From: Pseudomonadota bacterium
GTDB lineage: Bacteria > Pseudomonadota > Alphaproteobacteria > Micropepsales > Micropepsaceae
DNA: 54,175 bases
Direction of reading: 5' to 3'
Assembly (NCBI GenBank): GCA_016201105.1
Contig: JACQDN010000074.1
Span: forward strand, 1 to 54,175
Shown here: positions 41,540 through 50,075 of the stretch, one piece after another
How positions within the stretch are numbered: the stretch's first letter is position 1
How the letters are laid out: the number at the start of each line of letters is the position of its first letter
Notes under the pieces: generated by a model
Database searches by the model: none
What the model saw: the letters and a program-made list of their open reading frames with translations, nothing else
Told to the model about the DNA's origin: nothing
Program-made: the position numbers and the translations under genes

Positions 41540-43119
41540 GCGAATCAAATTCTGGCAGATCATTGGCTAAAAGTATTCTGCGCAATGTTCGCGATCATTG
41601 TCAGCAAGACTATGCAGTCGCGATAGCACTCGCGGCCATTTACGCGGTAGTCGTCCTCGCAATTGGACTGTTGATCTGGCCCTCCCAAAAGCTGGAGCTC
41701 AGAGGTGTCGAACCTGCGGTCGTGTGGCACGTACGTGAGTTCTTGCTGGGCAAAAGCCTGTACCCCGCGCTTGATGCGCCCCCATTTTCGGTCAATCAGT
41801 ACACGCCAGTTTACTACTGGATTCTAGGCGGCATCTTGAGGATTACTGATTCCAACCCCACCGATCCGCTGCACATTCTGCGCGCAGGCCGATTGCTCAG
41901 TTTGTCCTTCTCCGTCGTCACGAGCGGAGTGCTATTCCAGATCGCACGGAGCATATTCTTCACGAGTCGCGCGGCAGCCGTTGGCGGCGCCATCGTGGCG
42001 ACGGCTTGGCTCCTTCCTTGGGATATCGTCGCGCGGTCCGATTCACTCTACCTTCTGTGTTGTGCGGTGACAGTGTGGTTCTTCCTCAGGTACATGAACG
42101 AAGCTCCACGGTTGCGTTTCGCTCTTTCCGCACTGACGATGCTTATCCTGGTGTTTTTCGTAAGACAGTCGGTAGTGGTCTTGCTTGCTGCGTTTGCCTT
42201 GACCGTACTGGTTCTACGTCCTTGGCAAGAAGTTTTGAGGCTCGTTACGATCAATGCTGCTGCGATTGCTGTCGTGACTATCGGATTGGCATTGTTCGAC
42301 ACGGGCCATTTCTTGAATCACATCGTTGCAGGCGTCAACAACGGCTTCGATGTGAGGCAAGCCATGATGTCTTCGTGGTTACCGCTCGTTCGTGGTTACC
42401 AAGTCCCTTTGATCTTTGCTGCGATTGCAGTTCTCACTTGGAGCACCGCGAATCCACCCGTGAAGGCGCTGACATTAGTAGCGGCCGGATGCCTCGTTTT
42501 TGGTGTCCTACTAAGTTTTAAATATGGATCAGATTTCAACTACTACGACGAATTTTTTCTGTTCTCGGCGCTCTTATATGCAGTACTGTTGGAGAAGATG
42601 CGAGATTGGCTTAGCAATGATCGCGCCCATTTCAATGCGCTCGCTTTTGTCTTGAGCCTGATCCTCGTGTTTGGAGCACTTGCCCAGAATTTTGGTCACC
42701 TTCACGACCTGCGATTTGCCGACATCAACCAGGAAAAGCAGCTGAGCATAGCTGTCGCGAGGTTCGCCGGGGAAGGAAAAAGTGCCACGCCGGTGATCAC
42801 CAACGACGTACAACTGGCACTCTATGTCAAAGGACCGGTTTGGTTGCCGCAATTCAAAACTTGGACCAGTTCGGTATTGACAGGGGCCATCAATCCAGCG
42901 GTGGCTGCTAGAAGTGCTCCCAGAGCCATCGCAGTTATAACGAGCGAGGCCTGTCCGGGCTCCGCGGTTGTGGATCGCAGCAATGTCGGCGCACGTATCA
43001 CTTATTTCACAAGGGAGTTCTTCAAAGAGTTTGTGATAATCGATCAAGTATTGGGACATTGCATTCTGCGTTATCCTACAATGACGTCGGCGATATCTGT
43101 GAGAAAGAATCACCGATGA
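41536..43119 (+). CDS. Polytopic GT-C-like glycosyltransferase
   Basis: A 527-residue protein with about 10-12 transmembrane helices and an early periplasmic loop containing ELRGVEPAVVWHVREFL and NQYTPVYYWILGG, the acidic-loop pattern of GT-C enzymes. A periplasmic C-terminal domain of about 110 residues follows. It would transfer the flipped sugar onto O-antigen or another surface glycan (GtrC/GtrX position), changing phage receptors. Function inferred from place and topology. Confidence 0.7.
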   Translation: MSESNSGRSLAKSILRNVRDHCQQDYAVAIALAAIYAVVVLAIGLLIWPSQKLELRGVEPAVVWHVREFLLGKSLYPALDAPPFSVNQYTPVYYWILGGILRITDSNPTDPLHILRAGRLLSLSFSVVTSGVLFQIARSIFFTSRAAAVGGAIVATAWLLPWDIVARSDSLYLLCCAVTVWFFLRYMNEAPRLRFALSALTMLILVFFVRQSVVVLLAAFALTVLVLRPWQEVLRLVTINAAAIAVVTIGLALFDTGHFLNHIVAGVNNGFDVRQAMMSSWLPLVRGYQVPLIFAAIAVLTWSTANPPVKALTLVAAGCLVFGVLLSFKYGSDFNYYDEFFLFSALLYAVLLEKMRDWLSNDRAHFNALAFVLSLILVFGALAQNFGHLHDLRFADINQEKQLSIAVARFAGEGKSATPVITNDVQLALYVKGPVWLPQFKTWTSSVLTGAINPAVAARSAPRAIAVITSEACPGSAVVDRSNVGARITYFTREFFKEFVIIDQVLGHCILRYPTMTSAISVRKNHR

Positions 43120-43170
43120 GCTAGAGTGATTGTCAGCGACCTTTTCCCGACCGCATTGTCCGCAGTCGCC

Positions 43171-44661
43171 TTACGTCGCCTTGAGCGTGCGCTGCTGCCA
43201 CTGGCCGGTCGTGCAAGCGAAACTATACCAGCCGGACCCGTTCAGATTTGCGCCCGTCGAAGTGTGAATCGCTGAATTGCTTTGGATGGTCGTGTTGCCA
43301 TCGAGATGAACCCAGAAGTCGCGGCCTTGGTTACAGCTTCCTGTCGTTCCGTCGCCCTTCGTCATCACAAAATCCGTTATTGTGATAGATGTGCTGTTGT
43401 TCGTATAGAAATTGTACCCGTAAGTGACATCGGGCGTCGTAGTGCCATCCGCGAGGAAAATTCGTTCGGAATAGCCGCTAACGTAGGGCGCATTGGCGTG
43501 CCAGTTGCGGCGCGTATTGTCGCCAATCTTCTGGGTTTGGCCGACGTTACTGGCGATGTCCGAATTCCAATAAACGCGGTTTCCGGCATAGTTGATGTTG
43601 TAGCTTGCGCACCCTTCGAAATAAGCGTTGATGAGCGCACTTCCAGTATTATCGGACACAACTGAGGGAGGATTGACGAATTTTATGCAGATGTCCGGCG
43701 TCTCTTCGAATATCGTTCCGAAGACGCTAATTCCACCATCGGTCTGAAGCCCGATACCGGAGCATGCATCAATGCTGCCGCTGAAAAATCTCTCCGTCGT
43801 AATGCCGTAGTTGTTCACCGAGGCAGTGGAGAGCATGTTCACGCCGATGGCGAATGCGCTGCAAGCGGTGCGAATTGAAAGGCCGTAGAACGTGTTGGAG
43901 ATTGCGAGGTGCGAGTCGTCCGACTCAACGCGGATCGGATTCATGAACCCGGTTGCGCCAGCCAGTTCTTTCGGAAATCCAATGTTTCGGAAATTACCGC
44001 TAATGCCTTTAAGATATAGGCCATATGGAATTGCAATTTGGTTGGTTTCGAATGAGAGGTTTTCGAGAGTTAAGCTTGTTGAGAGATGTGCGTAGTCGTT
44101 GACGAGAAATGCCGGCAAGGAGGCGTTCGTAACCCAGAACGTCGCGGTGTCTATCCCGATAATGCGAACGCCGCTGCATGTGATGTGAAGAGGGTTTGAG
44201 CTGCTCCAGAGATAGTAGCTATTCGGTCTGGGAACGAAGATAGTCTTCGTCGGCGCATTCGTAGCGCATGCCGCAACCTCGGCATTGTTGAAAACGGTCG
44301 AATTGTCAAACGATGTGTCGTTCGTCTTCGCGCCGAAATCAGTTGCGTAAAACCCCCGCTCTGTTCCCTGACGCTGCGCACAATGCGAGCCGGTGAGGGC
44401 GATGTTGTAGCCGCCGTCGTCGGTACAAGACGCGCTGTTGATCTTGAACCACCCGCCGCCCGTGCCGTAGCCTGTGCCATATTCAGCGACATAAACAAGA
44501 CTCCCGATATAGGAGCTTGGAACCGTCATCGAGCGTAGCGTCGCAATCGTCGGAACGGCAACAGTTACAGGCTCGAGTGACGCTGCCTGAACGACCGGAA
44601 GCGAGCCGGCAAAGGCCAGTGCAATGGCAATCGGTGTATTACGGATTAAGCGAGAGAGCAT
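43171..44661 (-). CDS. Beta-helix tail-spike-like protein with signal peptide
   Basis: A 496-residue protein from ATG 44661 (GAGG upstream). After a signal-like N-terminus (IAIALAFAGSLPVVQA) it has the DFGAKTNDTSFDNSTVFNNA motif usual at the start of pectate-lyase-type beta-helices, then many short Asn/Gly/Ile-rich strand repeats and a C-terminal beta-rich part. Phage spikes of this type bind and often cut surface polysaccharide. A Sec signal is unusual for a virion protein. The next gene upstream ends 8 bp before it. Confidence 0.65.
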   Translation of the reverse strand: MLSRLIRNTPIAIALAFAGSLPVVQAASLEPVTVAVPTIATLRSMTVPSSYIGSLVYVAEYGTGYGTGGGWFKINSASCTDDGGYNIALTGSHCAQRQGTERGFYATDFGAKTNDTSFDNSTVFNNAEVAACATNAPTKTIFVPRPNSYYLWSSSNPLHITCSGVRIIGIDTATFWVTNASLPAFLVNDYAHLSTSLTLENLSFETNQIAIPYGLYLKGISGNFRNIGFPKELAGATGFMNPIRVESDDSHLAISNTFYGLSIRTACSAFAIGVNMLSTASVNNYGITTERFFSGSIDACSGIGLQTDGGISVFGTIFEETPDICIKFVNPPSVVSDNTGSALINAYFEGCASYNINYAGNRVYWNSDIASNVGQTQKIGDNTRRNWHANAPYVSGYSERIFLADGTTTPDVTYGYNFYTNNSTSITITDFVMTKGDGTTGSCNQGRDFWVHLDGNTTIQSNSAIHTSTGANLNGSGWYSFACTTGQWQQRTLKAT

Positions 44662-44668
44662 AAATTCC

Positions 44669-46390
44669 TCAATGCTGAAAGCAGACATAATCGATCTTGT
44701 TGCTGCTATTGGCCGTCTGCGTAATGGTGATGGCCGTGGTAGAGATCGTATAGGTGAACGATGCCAGCGTGCTCTGATCGGAGACGACACAATAGGGAGC
44801 ATTAGTCTTCGTACTCGTAAAGCTGATCGTGCATGATGTTGGAGTCCCAGTTCCAACCGTAACTTCTCCGGCTAGATCGGTGCCGCTGATTGATGGAGAC
44901 GTGCCACAGGAAGAAACGGTTGCAGCGGTTCCGCGAGTCTTAATCCCGCTCCTACCCGATGAATTTCCAACGGTCATCATCTGATCGCCGGCGTTCGTAA
45001 TGGTGCCCATTTCGACACCACCTGAACATAGACGCACTGATCCGTCGTTGCTGACGGCAATGCCCGTGCTGGTATCGCTCTGCCCAGCATAGGTCACGGT
45101 GCCGGCACACGAGCCAGCAACTGCCAGAAATTGCGGAGAATAAACTTTTCCCGCAGAGTCGATCTTAAACAGCGATGCCCCGCCGTTCAGATGCACATCC
45201 ATGAAGTTGCCGGTAAAGCCCGTCGCGGAATTGATCCCGAACAAAGTCCCCGATGTGCTGAACGTCGTCGGCCCTGTCGCGCCCGTGGTATTGATATAGA
45301 CCTGCGGAAAATTCGCCGTCGCCGTGCCGGCGGTGTAAGGCGCGCCGGTGATCGATAGCCCCGGCGTCGAGGCCGCGCCCGTAACGCTGAAGATGTCCGC
45401 GGCGCTAAAGGTTTCCGCCGTCGCGAGGCCGGCCACGGTGTCCGAAGACGCCGGGAAGGTCATCGTCGTGCTGTCGGTACCGGCCAGCGACAAAGTATTG
45501 TTGACCGTGAACGTCTTGTTGTTCGCGACAGTGATTGTAGCGGCGGCCGCCGGGGTAGTCAGTGTGATGTTGTTGATCGTAGTCGCTGTGGCAGCGCCGA
45601 GTGTAGGCGTAACGAGCGTCGGCGACGTCGCAAAGACCGTATTCCCGGTGCCGGTCTTGGTCGTGAGCGCTGAGAGAAGGTTCGCGCTGCTGGGCGTTCC
45701 GAGGAACGTGGCGATGCCGGCCCCAAGGCCAGAAACCCCGGAAGAAATCGGCAGGCCTGTTGCGTTGGTCAGAGTAGCCGCAGACGGCGTGCCCAAGTTC
45801 GGCGTCGTGAACACCGGCGACGTGGCGAAGGCGAGCAATCCGGAGCCGGTTTCATCGGTGACAGCCGCAGTCAGGTTCGCGCTGGACGGCGTGGCTAGAA
45901 ACGTCGCAACACCCGTTCCCAATCCGCTGATGCCCGTCGAGACCGGGAGTCCGGTTGCGTTTGTGAGCGTTGCGGCGGAAGGCGTGCCGAGGTTGGGCGT
46001 GGTGAAGACGGGACTTGTGGCCAGCGCAACAAGGCCGGTGCCGGTTTCGTCGGTAATGGCGGCCGCAAAGTTCAACGACGAAGGCGTCGCAAGGAATGTC
46101 GCTACGCCAGAGCCAAATCCGGTAATACCGGTGGCAAGCGGAAGGCCCGTGCCGTTGGTGAGCGTGACAGATGCGGGCGTGCCCAGGATCGGGCCAACAA
46201 GCGTGATAGTGGTCCCGTCCGACGTGCAGCCGGATACGCCGCCAAAAGCGCCGGAGTTGTTGTATTGGCATTGCGTGTTGGAACCACCGGGCGACGTCGC
46301 AGAACCAGAGCCGCCGGGAACGAAGAGACCGTCTGCGAGCGCCAGTGACGGCGCGAAGAGGAGCGCGAGAGCGAGGAGAATTCTTTTCAT
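44669..46390 (-). CDS. Repeat-containing tail-fibre-like protein with signal peptide
   Basis: A 573-residue protein from ATG 46390, 1 bp after the previous stop. Signal peptide ILLALALLFAPSLALA, a Gly/Ser-rich start, then three copies of a 65-residue unit (TPNLGTPSAATLTNATGLP, then SGLGTGVATFLATPSS) and a C-terminal head ending in a Cys-containing domain. Such repeats occur in many phage fibres and mark triple-stranded shafts. Signal peptides are not expected in fibres, so it may be exported or be domesticated. Confidence 0.65.
   Translation of the reverse strand: MKRILLALALLFAPSLALADGLFVPGGSGSATSPGGSNTQCQYNNSGAFGGVSGCTSDGTTITLVGPILGTPASVTLTNGTGLPLATGITGFGSGVATFLATPSSLNFAAAITDETGTGLVALATSPVFTTPNLGTPSAATLTNATGLPVSTGISGLGTGVATFLATPSSANLTAAVTDETGSGLLAFATSPVFTTPNLGTPSAATLTNATGLPISSGVSGLGAGIATFLGTPSSANLLSALTTKTGTGNTVFATSPTLVTPTLGAATATTINNITLTTPAAAATITVANNKTFTVNNTLSLAGTDSTTMTFPASSDTVAGLATAETFSAADIFSVTGAASTPGLSITGAPYTAGTATANFPQVYINTTGATGPTTFSTSGTLFGINSATGFTGNFMDVHLNGGASLFKIDSAGKVYSPQFLAVAGSCAGTVTYAGQSDTSTGIAVSNDGSVRLCSGGVEMGTITNAGDQMMTVGNSSGRSGIKTRGTAATVSSCGTSPSISGTDLAGEVTVGTGTPTSCTISFTSTKTNAPYCVVSDQSTLASFTYTISTTAITITQTANSSNKIDYVCFQH
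45596..46195 (-). repeat. 195-bp tandem coding repeats (65-residue units)
   Basis: Corresponding points of successive units fall near 46151, 45956 and 45761, an exact 195-bp period. The units are diverged in sequence but in frame. They code for the shaft of the fibre-like protein. Confidence 0.7.
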
Positions 46391-46391
46391 C

Positions 46392-46877
46392 TTACTGCAC
46401 CGCTGCATAGTAGGTGTCGTTGGTGGAGGTACACGTCGTCTGGATTGCATCCGAAGGGATGTTGCCGGCGCTGCGCAGGTAGTAGCCGCCCGAGACGACC
46501 TTGATGGACTTCGCCGAGGTCGCCGAGCCGGTCGTGCCGAAATAGATGTAACAGGCGTCGGATCCGTTGTTGTTCTGATACTCGAACGACTTGCGCGAGG
46601 CGTTGGCCGCGGCAATCTGCTGGAACGTGCCGCCCGTCGTCACCGTGCCGTTGAAGATCGTCGTCGCGGAAGCCGAAACCGCCGTCACGGTCGCATTCAC
46701 CGGAAGCGGATGGTTTGTATCCACGCTTTGCGCGTTGCCGCTGTTATCGAGATATTGATTGACGGCGCTGTCGCACAAGCTTGCGCCGGACGCGCACGGA
46801 TTTCCTTCTGCGAATGCCGAAGAGGCAAAGAGACCCAGTCCCGCGAGCGCGAAGCCCGCAAGCGAAATTCGTTTCAT
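46392..46877 (-). CDS. Exported protein next to the tail-fibre genes
   Basis: A 161-residue protein with AAGGAG before ATG 46877. Signal peptide SLAGFALAGLGLFASSAFA; the mature part is Asn/Thr/Ser-rich beta (ATTIFNGTVTTGGTFQQIAA, then ACYIYFGTTGSAT) with four cysteines. It resembles phage-region proteins found before fibres, but no function is known. Together with the two following genes it makes three signal-peptide proteins in a row. Confidence 0.6.
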   Translation of the reverse strand: MKRISLAGFALAGLGLFASSAFAEGNPCASGASLCDSAVNQYLDNSGNAQSVDTNHPLPVNATVTAVSASATTIFNGTVTTGGTFQQIAAANASRKSFEYQNNNGSDACYIYFGTTGSATSAKSIKVVSGGYYLRSAGNIPSDAIQTTCTSTNDTYYAAVQ

Positions 46878-46887
46878 GAGGAACTCC

Positions 46888-47277
46888 TTAAGAGAAATCG
46901 AGCGAGGAACCGTTGGGGGTCACGTTTTGCGAGGCGCCCTGCACGGTGAGGGTGCGGAGCGGCGTTGCGCCGTCCGCGGTGATGATGACTTCGTTGGTGG
47001 AATTGTCGGCTTTGACGATGGTGCGCTGGAACGATTGCCGCGAGACCGCAACCGTCACCGTCCGCGCACCGCCGCTCGCATCCACGCGCACCAGCCGGTC
47101 GCTGTCGGTCAGCGCGTAGTTGCCGCTGACATTGGTCTGCCCCGTCAGCATCGCATCGATCAGCGCGAGCAGCGCGATGATGAGATCCTTGTCTGGGTTG
47201 TAGACGCCGGAAGATGGATTGTTCAAAGTGTTGTAATTGCGAAAGACGGCCGCCGCCTGATCGCTGATCGTGCCCAT
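46888..47277 (-). CDS. Phage tail-region protein, unrecognised
   Basis: A 129-residue protein from ATG 47277 (GAAGAG upstream). It is cytoplasmic-looking, starting MGTISDQAAAVFRNYNTLN, with a central YALTDSDRLVRVDASGGARTV and a beta-rich end. The pattern resembles a small fibre-connecting or fibre-base protein (inference). It is spaced 10 bp from the next gene. Confidence 0.5.
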   Translation of the reverse strand: MGTISDQAAAVFRNYNTLNNPSSGVYNPDKDLIIALLALIDAMLTGQTNVSGNYALTDSDRLVRVDASGGARTVTVAVSRQSFQRTIVKADNSTNEVIITADGATPLRTLTVQGASQNVTPNGSSLDFS

Positions 47278-47341
47278 GATCTCTTCACCAACAACCGTGT
47301 TATCGATTCGCAATTGCGCCGCGCGGCGTGCGTCTTAAAGG

Positions 47342-48190
47342 TTATGGATTGTTGCTTCCACGGTCCAAGCGGTCTGCCGCAGACTTGAGCGAAAGCACGG
47401 TGTGCAATCCCTCGGCGGCCGCGGGCATGTCGCCGAGAGCGGCAAGCCCGAGCGTTCCAATTACATTCCCGTTGAAGCGCGCCCAGTCCGGGCCGGTGTG
47501 TCCGGTCACCTTTCGCGCCATCTCACGATAACCGTCGGCTGCCGTTTTAACCTTGTCGATTGCGTCGGCGTAGTCGTTGAGGCCAAGCAACCCGCTGATG
47601 TTCCTGTTGTTGTTTCGCAACCAGCTTGAAACATCACCGATCGGATCGGGCAGCGCATCCCACGCGGCACGAACGGGGTGGTCCGGCGGCAACAATTTGA
47701 TCACTTGCCCCGTATAGGCTGCCGGAAAAAGCGGACTAGGGGTATCGCGTGCAAGGTCCAGCAACGTGGCGGCAGTCTTAGCGGGATGGGTGACATCGTC
47801 CAGTGTGTCGAGTCCAACATCTACGACGCCCAGGGGAACGCCGACTGCATCGTTGCCGGCGAACTTCTGCGCAAGCGGCGGCTGAGACACAAGCGGTACG
47901 CTTGGTGAAGCAAAAAAAGACTGCGTCCCGGCCGGCATTAGGGGCGTCGGCGCGTCGCCCCATTTGGCTGGCGGCGGCGTGAGATCGGGAATTGAGACGC
48001 GCGAATTCTGCGATGTGTTGTTGGAAGCGAAGTCGTTCCAACCGGTGGGCGATAACGGCGCTCCCTGCTTGGGCAGCACCGTCACCTGCCCCTTCAAGCA
48101 CTCGCTGGCGTATCTCGAAATGATGTCGCCTTCCGAGGTGCCCTCTGGCACACCTAGAATGACGGTTCCATCGGCAAGCCGAACGTCCAT
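47342..48190 (-). CDS. Phage virion-type protein with N-terminal 'DGT..GVPEGTSE' domain
   Basis: A 282-residue protein. The first 30 residues (RLADGTVILGVPEGTSEGDI) match the short module that begins many phage internal-virion and tail proteins. The rest is helical and Ala/Leu-rich (GVVDVGLDTLDDV, LLDLARDTPSPLFPA) without a known domain. Probably a structural or ejected protein. Confidence 0.5.
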   Translation of the reverse strand: MDVRLADGTVILGVPEGTSEGDIISRYASECLKGQVTVLPKQGAPLSPTGWNDFASNNTSQNSRVSIPDLTPPPAKWGDAPTPLMPAGTQSFFASPSVPLVSQPPLAQKFAGNDAVGVPLGVVDVGLDTLDDVTHPAKTAATLLDLARDTPSPLFPAAYTGQVIKLLPPDHPVRAAWDALPDPIGDVSSWLRNNNRNISGLLGLNDYADAIDKVKTAADGYREMARKVTGHTGPDWARFNGNVIGTLGLAALGDMPAAAEGLHTVLSLKSAADRLDRGSNNP

Positions 48191-48235
48191 TGCGGTTTGT
48201 CCTTTGAGATATCGAAAAATGCGGCGCGCTTCAGA

Positions 48236-48505
48236 TCAGCGCGGCCGCACCGGCGCTTGGGCGATGTGTCCGCCGACCGGCTCGAGCGTACCTTTGTCGG
48301 TCCACCGAAACACGCGCGGAGCATGCGCTGCAGCCGCCTTGTGCTTCATGGTCAGAAAAGATGCGGCACGATCGGGGAAGCGCCGCGCGAGTTGTTGAAG
48401 AACAGCAGCGGAGCTCGTTGGCGGGGCCAGTTGGTTCCAGGCTGGTGGTCGCGCAGGTGTTTGCGCGCGGCCGCCAACGGCGCCCGGGAGTCGGAATTGA
48501 TTCAT
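48236..48505 (-). CDS. Small phage-region protein, unrecognised
   Basis: An 89-residue protein from ATG 48505 with AAGGATAAG upstream. It is basic and Ala/Pro-rich with QQLARRFPDRAASFL and VFRWTDKGTLEPVGGHIAQ. No signal peptide or known domain. Overlapping frames on both strands make it uncertain, but its start context is the best. Confidence 0.4.
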   Translation of the reverse strand: MNQFRLPGAVGGRAQTPARPPAWNQLAPPTSSAAVLQQLARRFPDRAASFLTMKHKAAAAHAPRVFRWTDKGTLEPVGGHIAQAPVRPR

Positions 48506-48581
48506 GTGTCTTATCCTTGGGAGTAAGAGCGGAAATTAAATTCCGGCTCATAGCGGCTCCAACTTGCAAATTCTCGCATGC

Positions 48582-49106
48582 CTATTTGGGAACGATAATC
48601 TCTTTGCCGCGGCAGTCAGTCGTTCCGTCCGGCACGATCGAGTCCGCGACGATCACGGGATTCGTGAAGTCCTGCCACTCCACAGCGGAGGACAAGCTGC
48701 CGTGAACACGCACGTGGCGATTGCGATAGCGCGCAAGTGTTTCGTAGTTTTTGCTGAAGCGGGAGACCTCGATCTCCTTGACCGTCACAATCTCGCGCTT
48801 CATCCATACCTCGTCCTCGCCGGTCGCGACCGGGACGGGCACATCCAGGCGCACGACCCAGATCCACACCTTGGGGTCGGTCTTCAGTTCGCCGAAGTTG
48901 GGCGGGCCGTACTCCATGCTGCTCTTGAGGATTCCGGAAATCGTGCTGGTGGCTGTCTGGCCGGTGTGGAGCATTTTCCCGCACCGGCGCGCGCGCGCCG
49001 CAGCCGCCATCCCGCTATCGGCGGGAACGAGAGCGCCGCTCGCAATCAGGATCGCAAGAGCGATTCCGCGCGCGGCGAATTTCGATGTCGCGCTCTGCAC
49101 TTTCAT
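48582..49106 (-). CDS. Small exported protein, partner of the 49145 gene
   Basis: A 174-residue protein from ATG 49106. Signal peptide ARGIALAILIASGALVPADS; the mature part includes YGPPNFGELKTDPKVWIWVVR and NYETLARYRNRHVRVHGSL, the latter reminiscent of DUF4431. Two cysteines. It follows the 'RNGILGELP' protein after 38 bp and is the third exported partner in this block. Confidence 0.55.
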   Translation of the reverse strand: MKVQSATSKFAARGIALAILIASGALVPADSGMAAAARARRCGKMLHTGQTATSTISGILKSSMEYGPPNFGELKTDPKVWIWVVRLDVPVPVATGEDEVWMKREIVTVKEIEVSRFSKNYETLARYRNRHVRVHGSLSSAVEWQDFTNPVIVADSIVPDGTTDCRGKEIIVPK

Positions 49107-49144
49107 CCGACAAATCCCTCTTTCAGCATCACGAGGCCGCACGG

Positions 49145-49795
49145 TTATTTCGCGTCCGGCTGCCCCCAATTTATTGTCTCGACCGTGCCCGGTTTGGAAT
49201 TCTCCCAGCGCCGTTCTTCGGCCATGAACGCAGCCCTCTGGGCCGGATTCAAGCGGCTCAAGATCGTTGTACTCGGCACGCCGACCGCCCTGACGAGCGC
49301 CGCGATCATTGCCGCCGTCGGATTTTCGCTCGGCGGAGCATATCTGGTGACGGCATCGGCGATGGAAAATCTTGGATAGGGGGAGCGTGGCGCGTCGAAC
49401 AAAAGCCGCTGTTGCGCGTCTTGGCCCGCCTGCTCGTCGGGCAGGATGGCCTGTCTGGCGCCGTTCGGATTCTTCGGCGCGTACGCGACGTTCATTCCGA
49501 TCTCGTTGGTCACGCTGCGCACATTGCCAGGATTGTTGTTGCGCCAGGCGAGTGTGCCGCCGCTGCGGATTTCCATCCGTCCGTCGGGGTAGGAATAATA
49601 CGCCGCATTGTGCGAGTTCGGCGGTCCGCCGGCGGCGTAATAGGGCCGATCATTGCTCGGCCCCTGGGTCGCAAATTTGTAGAATTCCGGCCAGTTCCAC
49701 AATTGAAACGTGTCCGGCGTTCCGGCGGTAGCATTTGAATTCGATACCGATGAGGGAAGCTCGCCGAGAATTCCGTTGCGTGATTCAGAGCCCAT
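49145..49795 (-). CDS. Wall-hydrolase-like phage protein with N-terminal RNGILGELP motif
   Basis: A 216-residue protein from ATG 49795. N-terminus SESRNGILGELPSSVSNS carries the motif also seen at 50653 and 52023. Next come a loop region and LAWRNNNPGNVRSV, a motif usual in phage lysozyme-like/tail-associated proteins, and a helical C-terminal part (ADAVTRYAPPSENPTAAM). No signal peptide. It likely acts on peptidoglycan or helps to (moderate confidence). Confidence 0.6.
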   Translation of the reverse strand: MGSESRNGILGELPSSVSNSNATAGTPDTFQLWNWPEFYKFATQGPSNDRPYYAAGGPPNSHNAAYYSYPDGRMEIRSGGTLAWRNNNPGNVRSVTNEIGMNVAYAPKNPNGARQAILPDEQAGQDAQQRLLFDAPRSPYPRFSIADAVTRYAPPSENPTAAMIAALVRAVGVPSTTILSRLNPAQRAAFMAEERRWENSKPGTVETINWGQPDAK

Positions 49796-49836
49796 ATGGT
49801 TTTGGCCTCGTGGATGGATGATCGGAAATATTCGTC

Positions 49837-49945
49837 TCCGCCGCGAAGACTGCATCATTGCGACCGGCGCAATGCAATCACGGTATTGCATCAAGATGTA
49901 TCAGCCGATCGGAAGCGGTGACATCCTGCGACAAAGACGCAAAAA
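49837..49945 (-). pseudogene. Relic copy of the 52023 lysozyme-like gene
   Basis: About 105 bp, aligned without gaps to 52141-52245, are about three-quarters identical by eye. Translated leftward the relic reads LSQDVTASDRLIHLDAIP followed by a stop where the intact gene has LSQDVAATDLLTYLGATPR. The N-terminal half is missing. It lies just upstream of the 49145 gene and shows that hydrolase modules have been duplicated here. The rest of the 49796-50075 gap shows no gene. Confidence 0.6.
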
Positions 49946-50075
49946 ACCCAAAGATTAAACGCCGAACTTCATTCACCCGCGTTCTGCCCTGCCGTTCGTG
50001 CAGATTTCCGCAGACGGACCCGCTGCCGGCGGCTCTATGAGCGTCGAGATCAGAATATAACGACACCGCTTCCAG

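Noticed and set aside
45596..46195. CRISPR-like array
   Set aside because: The period is 195 bp, in frame, within a coding sequence; no short direct repeats with unique spacers occur anywhere in the window.
45348..46949. Plus-strand frame of 533 residues opposite the fibre genes
   Set aside because: Its repeats mirror the 195-bp units of the real fibre gene; the other strand has start sites, signal peptide and homologous repeats.
48361..49379. Overlapping plus-strand frames in the phage block (48361-48705 and 48564-49379)
   Set aside because: Antisense to exported and hydrolase-like genes that have starts, signal peptides or motifs on the minus strand.
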